Shown here: piece by piece, positions 1-10,603 of the stretch | Layout of the letters: the number at the start of each line of letters is the position of its first letter | Numbering within the stretch: the stretch's first letter is position 1 | Source: Harmothoe impar | Lineage: Eukaryota; Annelida; Polychaeta; Phyllodocida; Polynoidae | DNA: 64,000 bases | Assembly (NCBI GenBank): GCA_947462335.1 | Contig: OX381715.1 | Coordinates: 42,687,472-42,751,471 of the forward strand | Direction: 5' to 3' | The notes under the pieces: model-generated | Database searches by the model: none | Told to the model about the DNA's origin: nothing | Seen by the model: the letters and a program-made list of their open reading frames with translations, nothing else | Position numbers and translations under genes: made by a program

Positions 1-1231
1 TTTAATTGGTAGTTTACGGTAAATTACTGGAGATAGAGATAAATCAAGTTAAAATAATGTATTTTGAATGGAAATGATACAATCTACAGCCAGCCAGCTT
101 CAGAGCATCTGCTGGGGGTCATATGAGGACCTCAGACCCCAATCTCAAGTATTAACATCATAAATAACACTAAGGGCACCTTCTGTCATAGGGTTGGATA
201 GAGACATCTTAGTTCACCCATCAGCCACTATAGCATGGCAGGGCTATAAGTAAGCCATGGGCATGGCATGTCTTCTCTATACAGATCTTCAGATCTGTCA
301 GAGAGGTTTGGGGGTGAGGTATATGTAATCAGCTACAGTTAGTTACCTAGTTATTCTATCAATATAACAGTGCTAATTTGTTAAATGCGAATATTGAGGC
401 ATTCTAGACCTACATAATACATGTGTGTCTAGTTCATTTTCAAAAATTCTCCGGCCACCCTTCCCCTCATGACAACAACAAACTCGCCAATTCAACAATT
501 CAACTTTTTCTTGATTGAGTTATTAAGTTAAACCGGCAGGTTGTGTTGTTAAATTGGCACTTTTGCCGAGCTGATCACGTGATAGCAAGCAATGCGCTGA
601 TTGGTAAATACAAAAAATCAAAATAATACCATTCTCTCGGCCGGAGCCATGGTATTTCTTTCAATACCATCCCGAGGAGCTGGTACGCCCCTAACAATGT
701 ATCTCTACCAAATTGAATAACAACACTCGTAGTTGCAAGTTGAAACTATAATGATCGTGCTTATTATGAGATAAAGGCATCTTGGAGTAATGAGTAAGAG
801 CATATTGACATTTTGGATAGGACAAAATGCCTGCCCATATTTCTGGAGCCATCTCTCGAAAACGAGAATTAATGTCAGTTAGAAGGCTCATATCAAAAGT
901 AGATATTTATTTTGGAGGATCCCTTTTTCTTGGCTGTATTCACATTGGAGGTGTGTTTTGATATTCTGTAGAGTATATTTGCTGTGCACTGATATTCTTA
1001 ACAACAAAGGTTAGTTAATATTGTCAGATTGGTCGACCAACTCCTATTAGTCTTTCCATTTTAGCCTAAGTCATTCTTGAATAGCATTGACCAATGTCCC
1101 TATATCTGCCTATGACCAGCCTGCAATAACCACTACAGGCCAAGGGCCGGGGCTTTTAGATTATCTGTTTGGGTTTATCAGCTACTAGAACCAGGGAAAT
1201 AGAAAACAATTCTAATGTTTGAAAACCTTAC
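1..1231. other. intron and 3' flank of the secreted-protein gene, no further exon supported
   Basis: This AT-rich stretch lies downstream, in the minus sense, of the signal-peptide exon at 1232-1385, so part of it is presumably that gene's first intron. A 66-codon minus-strand reading frame at 691-891 could join in phase through an AG near 853. Its upstream pyrimidine tract is weak and I recognise no domain, so I do not call it an exon. No repeat family stands out. Confidence 0.4.
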
Positions 1232-1385
1232 CTTTGTAAACTCCAGCGTAGTAGTCCTTGCCGGCATGATCGGTCCTCTTGTAGAAGACAGGCTCCCCGT
1301 AGTGGAGGTCCTCCAGGGCGGGAAGCGCCCAGGTCAGGGTGACTACTCCCAGCAGCAGCAACACCAATACCACCAGCTTATCCAT
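1232..1385 (-). CDS. first coding exon of a small secreted protein
   Basis: Reading the minus strand, an ATG at 1385 opens a 51-codon frame that ends at a strong splice donor (AAAG|GTAAGG, intron starting at 1231), leaving one base over (phase 1). Residues 1-20 form a textbook signal peptide: a short charged start (MDK), a long Val/Leu-rich core and a small-residue end (TWA-LP). The mature part is acidic and aromatic (ALEDLHYGEPVFYKR, then GKDYYAGVYK) and contains a KR pair that could be a processing site. A TATA box lies about 90 bp upstream of the ATG. The signal peptide, donor and TATA box together make this a credible gene start. I do not recognise the family. A peptide precursor or small secreted protein is inference, and later exons were not found. 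Confidence 0.72.
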
Positions 1386-1471
1386 AGTTCTAGTAGAGCA
1401 GGTTTACCCAGGGGAGACTGCAGTGGTTCTATGTGTGCAGGGGGTCTGTGGATGGTGTGGGGAGTGGGACT

Positions 1472-1481
1472 CTTTTATATA
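1472..1481 (-). promoter_or_regulatory. TATA box of the secreted-protein gene
   Basis: The minus strand reads TATATAAAAG within CCTATATAAAAGAG. It sits about 87 bp upstream of the ATG at 1385. Initiation 25-35 bp downstream would fall near 1440-1450 and give a 5' UTR of about 60 nt. Confidence 0.7.
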
Positions 1482-1499
1482 GGTGTGAATTTGGCATGG

Positions 1500-2635
1500 C
1501 TCATCGCAGAACAAAAAGAGAAAGAGGAACAAGGCAGACAGGCAGACGTGTACATTGCTGCCCCATGTTGTGGGTAGAACCGGTCGGTCAGGGCATAGAA
1601 GGCCACATGTAGTAATAAGATTTTTTTCAGTAGCGTCAAATATGTGTGTTGTGCCGCCACCTGGAGCTGCAAACTGTATTAATATGTACCAAGAGGAACT
1701 CAAAACTAAGAATCACTGCCCCTTGGGTCATGTGTAACTTGAAACTTGTAAATTTATTTGTACATACTTCACTGACCAATCTGGAAGAACGTGTTCAACC
1801 TTTACATGAATTTTTGGTCAATAAACCTATTCAAAAAAAAAACACCTCAAAACTGCATGTGGCCGGAGGAAAGTCCTTAAGAAAAAGGCTATCTGTGGTG
1901 AGTACGGCCAGTGCTCAGTATTAAAGATATGGTTTTTAAGAAACACTCAACAGTCTGGATGCACATCCAAATGGATGAATGGAGAAAGGGCCAAATCGGA
2001 GCATCCTTAGAAATGTATTCAACAAAAGTTCAATTTCTTATGAAGTGCTGATTCATCTGTTATACCAAATTTGATGTCATCTATTTTCATAATATAGATA
2101 TCATGCTATTGGCAAATATGTAGATTCTGCTGTTGTATTTTGTATCTTATAATACATCATGATACATATTATCTCTTTGAGAAGAAGACTCATAGTCAAT
2201 CTAAAAGCCGAATGTGGAGAGAAACACCTGGTCTAATCTTGGTGACCTAAACATGGCAAGGCCCATGTACTACACAGGCATACCTCCACCCTAGACGCAC
2301 CTAGAGGTCAAAAGGTCAGCCGGGGACGTGCAGCCATGTGACCCTGCCACTACAACTACTACTATATGGGGTAGGACACTATCTAAAGGCTCCATGGCCA
2401 TATCATGGCTTGGTTTGGAGAGAAAGATAAACTGCCCATCTACCAACACATACAACAAATCACAAACCAATCACTGGTCAGTAAGGGATATGCTTCAGCA
2501 GCTGCATAATTAGGTGTTATAAGCCTTGGAAAATGGTAATCATTCTTGGCTGGTGCCTTGGACAATTACCCTACAATTGCTTAAAACACTTATACAGACA
2601 CTAACTTCTACCATATCTACTAAGCACACCTGTGA
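1500..2635. other. intergenic sequence
   Basis: No supported gene. An AATAAA-like signal followed by a run of nine A residues near 1820-1843 looks like the 3' end of an old retroposed sequence, but the body upstream matches nothing I can name. The overlapping short frames on both strands look like chance. Confidence 0.35.
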
Positions 2636-3281
2636 GGTGTTTCACAAGGGGGAAATAAATACAATTCATTTTACATGTTTTCTAAGACCAACTTAATGTC
2701 ACCCAATGTTAATCTTATCTTGGTGTTTCACAAGTATCAATTGTATCTATAGTCATAAACTTAGGTACAATTGAAGATAATAATGCGGCTTGTGAAACAC
2801 CAACTTAAGACTAACATTAAAATTTTGTTGAAAGTAAGTCAACCTTAATAACCATGTAGCGTTAATCTTAAATACGCTCCCTTTGTATGATCATCACATA
2901 GGATCAACATAAGTGTTGTTTAAATGTGTATAACCAGTTTATTTTCATCCTGAATAAAGATATATTTGCAGGGATTCTTGTGTGTAGTATGACACATATA
3001 TTGCATGAAAAAAATGTGAAAAAACATGAAAGGAAAATATTAGCAGGCATGGTATGAGCTCCACGCTAATATGCATTGTGAAACATCTATAAATTAGTTG
3101 TATCTAGATTGTAGGCCAAAGACCCTGAATTAACATCTTGGTTGTAGACCTTTGTGAAACACTTTTTACAAGCAGTATACAATTGATACAACAATGTCAG
3201 TCTTCATGGTCATATACAATTAACACCTCCTATAGAAACACTTATCCTACAATTAATTGCATGTCCCCCTTGTGAAACACC
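2636..3281. repeat. nested inverted-repeat (MITE-like) region built on GTGTTTCACAAG
   Basis: A perfect 17-bp inverted pair lies at 2636-2652 (GGTGTTTCACAAGGGGG) and 3265-3281. Inside it, a second perfect 15-bp pair lies at 2719-2733 and 2791-2805. Further degenerate GTGAAACA copies occur near 3076 and 3152. The arrangement fits small inverted-repeat elements inserted into one another. No coding capacity is present and I could not identify target-site duplications. Confidence 0.5.
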
Positions 3282-3427
3282 CTACTGTCAACTGTATTCC
3301 TGATATACCTATCAGCTTGAAATAAAAGTTTGTATAAGGGCAGCGTTGTGGGAGGTAGTAGGGTGACTGGTGCACTTTTATGGTAATTGCGGCCGACAGG
3401 GCTGAGACATTCCAAAAGGGACCTTCC

Positions 3428-3466
3428 CAATGCAGCCCCAGCAAGTAACTCGCTGGTGCTGCATTG
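3428..3466. repeat. small hairpin, related to the one at 32623-32675
   Basis: Inverted arms CAATGCAGC and GCTGCATTG flank a spacer containing AGTAACT and a second inner CCAGC/GCTGG pair. The same stem sequence and spacer (AGTAACTTGC) recur at 32623-32675, where the arms are longer, so this is a dispersed foldback repeat. Confidence 0.45.
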
Positions 3467-3635
3467 CTGCAGAGACATGCCTTTCTTGTGTTAAAAGTAA
3501 TCCATTGTTGACAAAACAACATTTATCCCTGGACCAATGGATATGTTTTACTTGGATAAGCTGGGTTTGCCCATCTCTTGGTTTTAGTCAGCATTGTCCA
3601 GGGTTACCAGTGGGAACCCAGAAAGGCTAAGCCTA

Positions 3636-3772
3636 CCCAGCTAACAGGAAAACGTTATTCTACGTCAAAATAATGTTTTAAAACTTTATATTACATTATG
3701 CCATAATAAGGAACCTTAAAGAAACGTTATATAACGTTTTAAAATGTTGTTTAACGTTTTTTGTTTACTGGG
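3636..3772. mobile_element. short palindromic element of AACGTT repeats, CCCAG...CTGGG ends
   Basis: This 137-bp element begins CCCAGCTAACA and ends TTTGTTTACTGGG, so the termini are inverted. The interior consists of repeated AACGTTTT/AAAACGTT blocks. TA flanks both ends and is a possible 2-bp target duplication. Related copies lie near 39238, 46612 and 48641. It has no coding capacity and is a non-autonomous element of unassigned superfamily. Confidence 0.55.
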
Positions 3773-6700
3773 TACCAACTGATTTTCTAAAAATACTTTG
3801 AAACATATGCATCTTTTTGTTTTGCTTAGAGATGACAATTTCAAGTACTATTTTCGTGGTTTTGTGGCAAAGTGGGTTTTGCTTGGGATGGATCTAGTTA
3901 AGGTGGGCTAAACTGTTTTGTTATGTCCAAGGGAGTAGACCTGGATGCTGTTACTCCATAAGCCCAAGGTATTTAGGCACCTGCGAGCATGATTTAGACA
4001 AGATCATGCTCTGTCACTCAAGCTATGGTCGTACCTGCAACTACCAGATATGCTGCATACTCGCACATATTGTGCTAGATGCAAGCACAAGAAAACTGCG
4101 ACCATGAGGTGGGTTATGCACACAATAAAAGAAAATAATTAATGCTCTAATAAGCTCTAAAGTCACCTTGCATTGTGCAACACATCCTAACTTCCTTTGC
4201 GAGCACAAAAATCAACAAAAATGTACCTAAAATAACCATTTTCGACCATGGAAACACTACATATTTTTACTATAAATGACAGTTACGACCACAAAATTGC
4301 ATGTGAATGCTGCGAGTACAGCCAGATATGATTGATTAACAGTCTGAGGACCTAAATATCATATTCGAGCATGAGGCACCTGGGGTTCTACTGGGCTGCT
4401 AGCTGGGCCCCAGCTGGGCTGATCCCACGGACTGTACTTCTGATATGAACATCTGACTACATTGGACATACTTTATTTTGTGTGATCAGCCAGTGACTCT
4501 TTGAAATTAACATTTTAAGTAAAGATACTATGACCGGGGTCATGTGGACGAGCAGTGTTCTTACTAGATGTACTCGTTGAAAGGGATACCAAATAAATTT
4601 TCAATAGAGCTTTTTGTTCACGGATTGTGGATTCCCAATAATGTCAGATTGGCTGGGAATATGGCATAATATGAAATATCATTTTACAACAGGTTAACTT
4701 GCCTAATGCACATTCTACACGCAATCCCATAATAGAGTGTCCTCTACATATAAATGTGCAATGATGTGCAGATAGTTTGTATAATATCATATCAATAACT
4801 CAAAAGAATTTAATGCTTGAATGTGATAGATTTGCTAAAGTGCTGTACGATTCTCATCACATTTTATAATGCTGCAACCTAGTGTGACAGTTGGAAACTA
4901 CGTAGGAACACTTATCAAAATTGTATCATTCGGCACAAGAAACACTACGTTCTTCTACGTAGAACTACGTAGATTTGCTATGTTTATTCACGTTTCAATG
5001 ACGTTGAAAAACCGAATTCAAGATAAAACGTCTGTATAACATAACTAAACCATAACGTTTTGACGTTCATAAACCTTGTAACAAATCATAGATCAAACCT
5101 TTGGTTGGACTTAAACCTACACAAACCTCTGGGCAACCTTGGAAATTCGTAGTGTGTTTACAGGATAGGGCCCTGAAAACTGGGGAATGCACACATATTC
5201 GAGGGAAGAGGGTCCTCCAAGGTAAAAACTCAATAATAAAATTGATGTCATCAGCTTTATGGAGATGTCTTTTATTAGCAGGTACCACCTCTAGTTTTCG
5301 AGTACTGGCTCTCTGAATATGTGTGGTCACTGAGCAATCTCAAATACCAATAAGCTCTATCTTACTTTGTTTTAGAGATATTCCTATTTAATTAGCATAA
5401 TTATGCTACGTACCAAATATCTAAACTTTTTCAAAAAGTTGGTCACAGCTTTTGATCTAAAAATGGTATTTAGATTCTGTTTTCAGCATAGAAATAGTTG
5501 TGGGGCCTTCTATCAATAACTATTTTTAATTCTTCAATTTAGAATTCCATGGCAACCAACATGTGCAAAAACACCAATTAAGGCCTAAAAACGTTCTTTT
5601 CCATTCTAAAAATGGAATGTTTTCACCAAAGATGGAATCTTCCAATGTGGCCTATCATATTCTACATAAAAAAGCAGTATAGATAGGTTATTTCTATATT
5701 TTGGTCCTTTTTTCGCTGTATGGAGCCCCCTGGTAGCCAAAGGTGGTACTAAAATTCCCACATGGAGGGCCCTTTTCCCTTGCTGATCCACATATATGTT
5801 CAGATACTCATACTAGTAATAGAGTAACGGCACACAAAGGCGGACAGACCCTAATTCCGGACACCCTGCAATAATATGGTGATTGTGGCACTAAAGACAT
5901 ACATAATTAGCTATATAACCATACCTTGTGAATGCCCTACATGCTACCTTACCATAACCCAAGAAACTAGAAAATAGCACACAAGAGAAAATAATGAAAT
6001 CCCATATGTGACAAAACGTGGGAAAACGTGACATTAGGGGAAAACACCTTAATTTAAGTTCATGTCTTCAGCTACAATTTGATGCATCAAGCCTCAAAAT
6101 ATTTGAAATAGTTGCTGAGATATGACATCTCAAAGATGGGATGGTAGGGAGATGTAGGAATTCAGAATAGACTGCGACGAGATCACATATCAATCTATTT
6201 TCAAATAATCCATATAAATCATAATTATTAGAAATTAAACCAATAAATGCATATTATTGTACATAGATTTGGATCTGGTAGGAATATTGGTATTCTGTTT
6301 TCAGTTCTGAAATCCTCATGGATGGGGCAATTGGTTAGGGATAATTTTTATTCCAAAAGAATGAATTGATGGTTGCCATGGCAACCAAAATCAACAAATG
6401 GGCTAAGAATGGCTAAAAACGTTCTTTTTACATACCCAATAAGACCAATTTAGAATAAAAATAGAATTTCGATAATAGCTTCAAAGGATTCCTTGGGAAA
6501 AGTTAGTCTAAGGTCATTTTCTCTTAAGTATTCACATTTTTAGCTATATCTCCTGAAATATCATGTTTAGAGCATTTATGGCTATTCCCCCTAATGTTAC
6601 GAATTCCCAGGTTTCGTCACATATTACTTTTGGTATATGCCAACCCAGGGGTATAGAAACCACTTCCCTAAGCAGTGATGCTAAGCTCAGAGACAAAGTT

Positions 6701-6929
6701 AGGTGGGTTATATTGTCGGGAAAAGATATGATCCATGTATAATTCTACCAGATATGGACACATACAGTATTGGCCTTCTATTGTGGCCACTGGTTTTCAA
6801 AGAAAAGGTCTCCTTGTACAGAATTAAGGTGTTTTGTAAGTTGTCCGGAATAAGGGCCCTCTGTCCGGAATAAGGTGCCAAATTGACATTTAATCAATCA
6901 TATCTGACTCATATTGCTGAGGAGGCAAT
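3773..6929. other. gene-poor AT-rich stretch
   Basis: No exon, RNA gene or long frame is supported. Stretches near 5540-5640 and 6340-6480 (GGTTGCCATGGCAACC, a mutated AAAACGTTCTTTT, and 'note to self' forms of wording in the interior of the MITE at 51386-51983) resemble that MITE and may be diverged relatives. ACGT-rich short repeats occur near 4905-5060. Confidence 0.3.
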
Positions 6930-7171
6930 TGTAGGGGTCGCGGAAAACTTAGTCATTGGATCGGCCGGGAATCGAACCATAGACCTCTCGCACCGGTGAC
7001 AAGCGTGCTAACCGTTACACTACCAACCCTTGTCTGACTGTTCTCCGCTCCCTACCTTACTGGATTGCATTGACAAGTCCCTCGGACATATAGGGCACGA
7101 TGCACGATGACAGCCGGTTATGGCACCCCCTGCGGGGTTCGGGACACACCCGGTGAGATCGTGCCCCTACA
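6930..7171 (-). repeat. TRIM 3' LTR
   Basis: This is the downstream LTR in the minus orientation. It opens TGTAGGGG and closes CCCCTACA on the plus strand and carries a 72-nt tRNA-like stretch at 6958-7029. Confidence 0.85.
6958..7029 (-). repeat. tRNA-like sequence inside the TRIM LTR
   Basis: The 72 nt read GGGTTGG...CCGATCC, giving a full 7-bp acceptor pairing (two G-U pairs). They also contain TA at positions 8-9, a D-arm with GGTTAG and a B-box GGTTCGATTCC. The T-stem is imperfect. The anticodon is ambiguous: GTC by sequence similarity to Asp tRNAs, or CCG if arm lengths are counted. A degenerate tRNA or pol III promoter is more likely than a working tRNA gene. Confidence 0.6.
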
Positions 7172-7181
7172 CTCCTCCCAA
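7172..7181 (-). other. TRIM polypurine tract
   Basis: The minus strand reads TTGGGAGGAG directly before the TG of the 3' LTR. This is the expected place for priming of second-strand synthesis. Confidence 0.6.
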
Positions 7182-7371
7182 CCAGCTTCAACATACCATC
7201 CCTGCGAACACCACCAGCAGTGCCCGACATTTTGCAGGGCAGCCAGGCTACGCCACCCCGCGAACACCTCCCCGTCTCGGTAGAGCGGTGCCCGACATTT
7301 TGCGGAGCTTCAGGGGTACCCAGCTAGTTGAAGCGTATCACTCTGTCATGCAATCCAGCGAACACCGTTAC

Positions 7372-7392
7372 CGAATCCCGGCCGATCCACCA
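7372..7392 (-). other. TRIM primer-binding site matching the tRNA-like sequence in its own LTR
   Basis: One base inside the 5' LTR the minus strand reads TGGTGGATCGGCCGGGA. This is the complement of a tRNA 3' end ending TCCCGGCCGATCC-A-CCA. That is the same 3' end as the tRNA-like unit in the LTRs, with a discriminator A and CCA added. Confidence 0.7.
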
Positions 7393-7393
7393 G

Positions 7394-7635
7394 TGTAGGG
7401 GTCGCGGAAAACTTAGTCATTGGATCGGCCGGGAATCGAACCACAGACCTCTCGCACCGGTGACAAGCGTGCTAACCGTTACACTACCAACCCTTGTCTG
7501 ACTGTTCTCCGCTCCCTACCTTACTGGATTGCATTGACAAGTCCCTCGGACATATAGGGCACGATGCACGATAACAGCCGGTTATGGCACCCCCTGCGGG
7601 GTTCGGGACACACCCGGTGACATCGTGCCCCTACA
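7394..7635 (-). repeat. TRIM 5' LTR
   Basis: This is the upstream LTR in the minus orientation, 242 bp and nearly identical to 6930-7171. Its tRNA-like unit is at 7422-7493. Confidence 0.85.
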
Positions 7636-7639
7636 CAAT

Positions 7640-8232
7640 CATTAATAACCCAATGTACCTTTATAACTACATATTTGCCTCTCATATGCCACTATTTGGG
7701 CCCTAACAGATAATTCCTAACCAGAGAAATTTGAAGATATCCACTAAGTGTCCGGAACTAGGGTACTTTACTCTATGCTGAACATATTTTCTTGATAAAT
7801 GCATAGAGGTACAATATGTCTATTATTGGTAAGAATTTACATAATGCAATCTATGTCAGGATACATGTTCTCTTTACTTTTCCTGGTACCTTGCACTTAA
7901 ATCTTGAAACAAGGACAAAAAAAGGTCACTTAAAGCAGTATGATTTACACAAAAGAAAATCCCTGAGAGCAATAACAGAGGCCTGGATATCAACCGATCA
8001 CATTTTCTGGCTGCCATGTGCGTGGTGGCGCCACCTTGTGTATTCTCCCCCTTCTAGTAGTATCTATCTACTATTGTAGTTATTGCTAATACTTTTTTGA
8101 TGATTGTTGTATATGAATATAGTCCTGCCACTGACTGGGTTCTCACATACAGATTGCTTGTATGTGAGAGAAGCCAGCAATTGCAAATGATGTATTTCTC
8201 TACTTGGTACTTGGAGACTGTGGTACTCAGGC
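7640..8232. other. intergenic sequence
   Basis: No gene or repeat is supported. An 87-codon plus-strand frame at 7816-8079 has no recognisable features. Confidence 0.3.
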
Positions 8233-8333
8233 ACTAATAGGTTGACATTTAAGCACGTGTGCGTTATAGTGGGGGCTAACAAGTTTTAGCTCCCCACTAT
8301 ACCGCACAAGTGCTTAAATATCAACCTCTTAAT
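8233..8333. repeat. long near-perfect hairpin
   Basis: Arms 8241-8279 and 8286-8325 are inverted copies with one indel and about four mismatches, separated by a 6-nt loop. Weaker pairing extends the stem by several more bases on each side, to about 45 bp. It could be a foldback element or a hairpin RNA locus. Nothing coding overlaps it. Confidence 0.6.
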
Positions 8334-8453
8334 GCGTTTATCCCACTATTCCATCATGCCAACTCTATAGCGTTGATACAATCCCAAATGATCGGCATGA
8401 TACCCTGGCGAACCAACGTGCTACCAGCTCTCAACACGGGGTGGGTGAGCGGC

Positions 8454-8499
8454 AGACTGAGCCCCGGTCACTACAAGTATAGTGACCGGGGCTCAGTCT
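8454..8499. repeat. perfect 20-bp hairpin
   Basis: AGACTGAGCCCCGGTCACTA at 8454-8473 is followed by a 6-nt loop and its exact reverse complement at 8480-8499. It lies about 120 bp from the longer hairpin. Confidence 0.65.
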
Positions 8500-8582
8500 A
8501 GGTGGGCGGCATGCAGTAGGCCATGTGTCAATAAATGGTGACGTAAGCAATTATACACTGTAAAGCCATTCCCTGTACCCAG

Positions 8583-8650
8583 GCCGTCAAGGCGCTGGGG
8601 TAACGCGTCAGCCTCTGGCACGGGGGGCCCGGGTTCGAATCTCGGACAAA
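8583..8650 (+). repeat. tRNA-like (SINE head) sequence
   Basis: This contains an A-box-like GGGTAACGCGTCAGCCT and a perfect B-box-like GGTTCGAATCTC about 30 nt apart, typical of a tRNA or tRNA-derived SINE 5' end. Arm pairing is poor and no clean anticodon loop is visible, so a tRNA gene is unlikely. Confidence 0.45.
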
Positions 8651-8741
8651 TCACAGTGTTTACGTATGCCAAAATGGCTATGGAGTTCTTTCATTACCTT
8701 GATATAATATTAGGGACAGGAGAAGAAAATAAGAATGCATT

Positions 8742-9198
8742 TGTGGTGGTTCGTAGATATTCTAAATTAAGGAACAACGAGAACGGCAGTTTCCAGGTGC
8801 GAGAATATCAGACTTTATTACAAAAGCAACATCGGTTCCTTAACAAGGGGAACGATCGGTGTGAAATCAGTACACACAGGTAATCAGGTTTCTCTATGGA
8901 TATAGGAAATGGTCAGTATAGTCTCAGTATACAACTCTGTCCGCACGGTTGGACATAGTGAAGTCTATCGTCAGTTGGGCCTGCACTGACTGCCTTCCAG
9001 GTAAACACACGGGTCTTATATAATCACCGGCTCTTAGGTCACGTGGCCAGGTGGGTGGGTGGGCAGCCCACCTGAGAGCGGCACACGGTAACCTGGAGAG
9101 GACCCGTGCGCTAGCTCCAGGTAGAGAAGCCGAGTAAACAGTAGACGTTACCCGGAAATACCGTGTACGAGATTAATATGTAATATCATGCCCCTACA
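8742..9198 (-). repeat. Gypsy copy 1, 3' LTR
   Basis: This is a 457-bp LTR. In the minus sense it carries a TATA motif (TTATATAAG near 9015-9024) and an AATAAA signal near 8813-8818, which define U3, R and U5. It has an insertion near 8756-8776 that the 5' LTR lacks, and it lacks about 20 bp present in the 5' LTR near 26610. Confidence 0.85.
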
Positions 9199-9212
9199 CT
9201 ACCCCCCCCCCC
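9199..9212 (-). other. Gypsy copy 1 polypurine tract
   Basis: A run of eleven G residues followed by TAG on the minus strand touches the 3' LTR. The second copy has the corresponding G-rich tract next to its LTR. Confidence 0.7.
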
Positions 9213-9855
9213 AGACAAAAACTAGGTGGTAAAAAATATGTACGGTTTTCCTAACATATAGAAAACACTTTAGACAAACGTTTACAGTTATTGTCTATAC
9301 AGTAACTAGGGGCATAACATATTATCACGACATACTACACAAGCGAGATCATTGAACTCAATATAAATATGGCATTACACTGTAATAGCAACCATAATAC
9401 ATGTTTTGATATGTTTTATAACATATGAGTACACTTTCATACATACAATCGAACGGCTTGACACATTTCGATTATAACTTCCTTATGAAGTCTTACTAGG
9501 TTATTTAAAAAAATGCACATGGGGTGTGTTTATATCTAAAATGTAACGGAAAAGTTAATGAAAACCAGTCCTAATAAGGACTCACAACCGCCAGCGTCTT
9601 ACATTAGTATGTGTTTTAATGACTACATTCACACAATGGATAAAAGTAACCACAGCCTTTGTTTGAGCTGGGTAATCTGATTATATAACCGGAAACCTTA
9701 ATACCTCTCGCAACATTTAACAAAGTCGACACACACGACAGTTACACAATGGTATACGTAATATTTACACACAGTATTAACGACTTCACGCAACAGTACG
9801 GGTAGCCACGTTTCCTAGCTTATCAGATCATACAATCTTCATATATAGCATAATA
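9213..9855 (-). other. Gypsy copy 1, last part of 3' non-coding region
   Basis: This is homologous along most of its length to 51313-51385 plus 51992-52460 in copy 2. It has no long frame. Homology stops near 9855, which I take as the edge of the inserted DIRS-order element, and resumes at about 18990. Confidence 0.65.
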
Positions 9856-10130
9856 TAAATAGTTGCTGTGGGCAACATTAATATTATTACAGAAACAGTT
9901 ACCATGGTAACTACCGGTAACTAATATAATATGAATTATCTGATGCAAACGGTAGTAGGCTATAATCTACGGGTATGAAAATCTTGTTTTAACCCAAGCG
10001 GAGGTAAATGAGATTGTTACAATATATTATTAGAACTATATAAATTACTGATAAATTACTATATATTAATATTTTAATTATGACAATTATTATTAATATT
10101 AATATATTAAATATGTCAATTACTATTATA

Positions 10131-10223
10131 TAACCCCACGCTACCGTCTTACTACTAATAATAATATGAAGGATAACAACATAGGAGATGTATGTTTGTG
10201 ACAATTGGTGCTAATAAACACCC
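10131..10223 (-). repeat. Ngaro split repeat B2
   Basis: This is nearly identical to B1 at 10452-10543. Both run from TAACCCCACGCTACCG to CTAATAAACACCC. It forms the outer 3' end of the element. Confidence 0.8.
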
Positions 10224-10244
10224 TTATTTATTCTAAATAGCCAA

Positions 10245-10452
10245 AGAAAAAAATGGCTGTACCTGGTCCCAGTGTTTGAAAAGGTAGCTGGGTCACAGGG
10301 GTGGATTGTGGGAGGTGCCACCCCGGTGACCCCTAGGTGGGAAACCAGGAACCAACTGCAGCGTCTGAGTAGCAGACCACTGCAGGAGTAAAGTAGTAGA
10401 CATACACTGATAGTTATACAGTTATAATAACAACCTAATTATAACCCCCATA
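10245..10452 (-). repeat. Ngaro split repeat A2
   Basis: About 208 bp, nearly identical to A1 at 15511-15718. It lies directly against B1, as expected for the template junction of a Ngaro circle. Confidence 0.85.
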
Positions 10453-10543
10453 ACCCCACGCTACCGTCTTACTAATAATAATAATATGAAGGATAACAAC
10501 ATAGGAGATGTATGTTTGTGACAATTGGTGCTAATAAACACCC
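10452..10543 (-). repeat. Ngaro split repeat B1
   Basis: This is the inner copy of B, adjacent to A2 and about 60 bp beyond the stop codon of the recombinase gene. Confidence 0.8.
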
Positions 10544-10603
10544 AACCCTCCAAACCAATTGGTTATAGTAAGTACATAAATGGTTATAGTAACTACACAG
10601 AAA

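Larger units (their letters stand above)
6930..7635 (-). mobile_element. TRIM (miniature LTR retrotransposon) with tRNA-like LTRs
   Basis: Two 242-bp direct repeats (6930-7171 and 7394-7635) start TGTAGGGG, end CCCCTACA and differ at about three positions. They flank a 222-bp non-coding interior. The insertion is bounded by a 4-bp duplication, CAAT (6926-6929 and 7636-7639). Read on the minus strand there is a TGG-starting primer-binding site one base inside the 5' LTR and a purine tract (TTGGGAGGAG) directly before the 3' LTR, which fixes the orientation. The element encodes nothing and must be moved in trans. LTR near-identity suggests recent insertion. Confidence 0.85.

Noticed and set aside
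691..891. Second exon of the secreted-protein gene
   Set aside because: The phase could fit, but the acceptor is poor and the peptide has no recognisable features.
6958..7029. A functional tRNA gene
   Set aside because: The T-stem is broken, the anticodon loop lacks a clear U33 and the unit lies within LTRs, so tRNA-like is the safer call.
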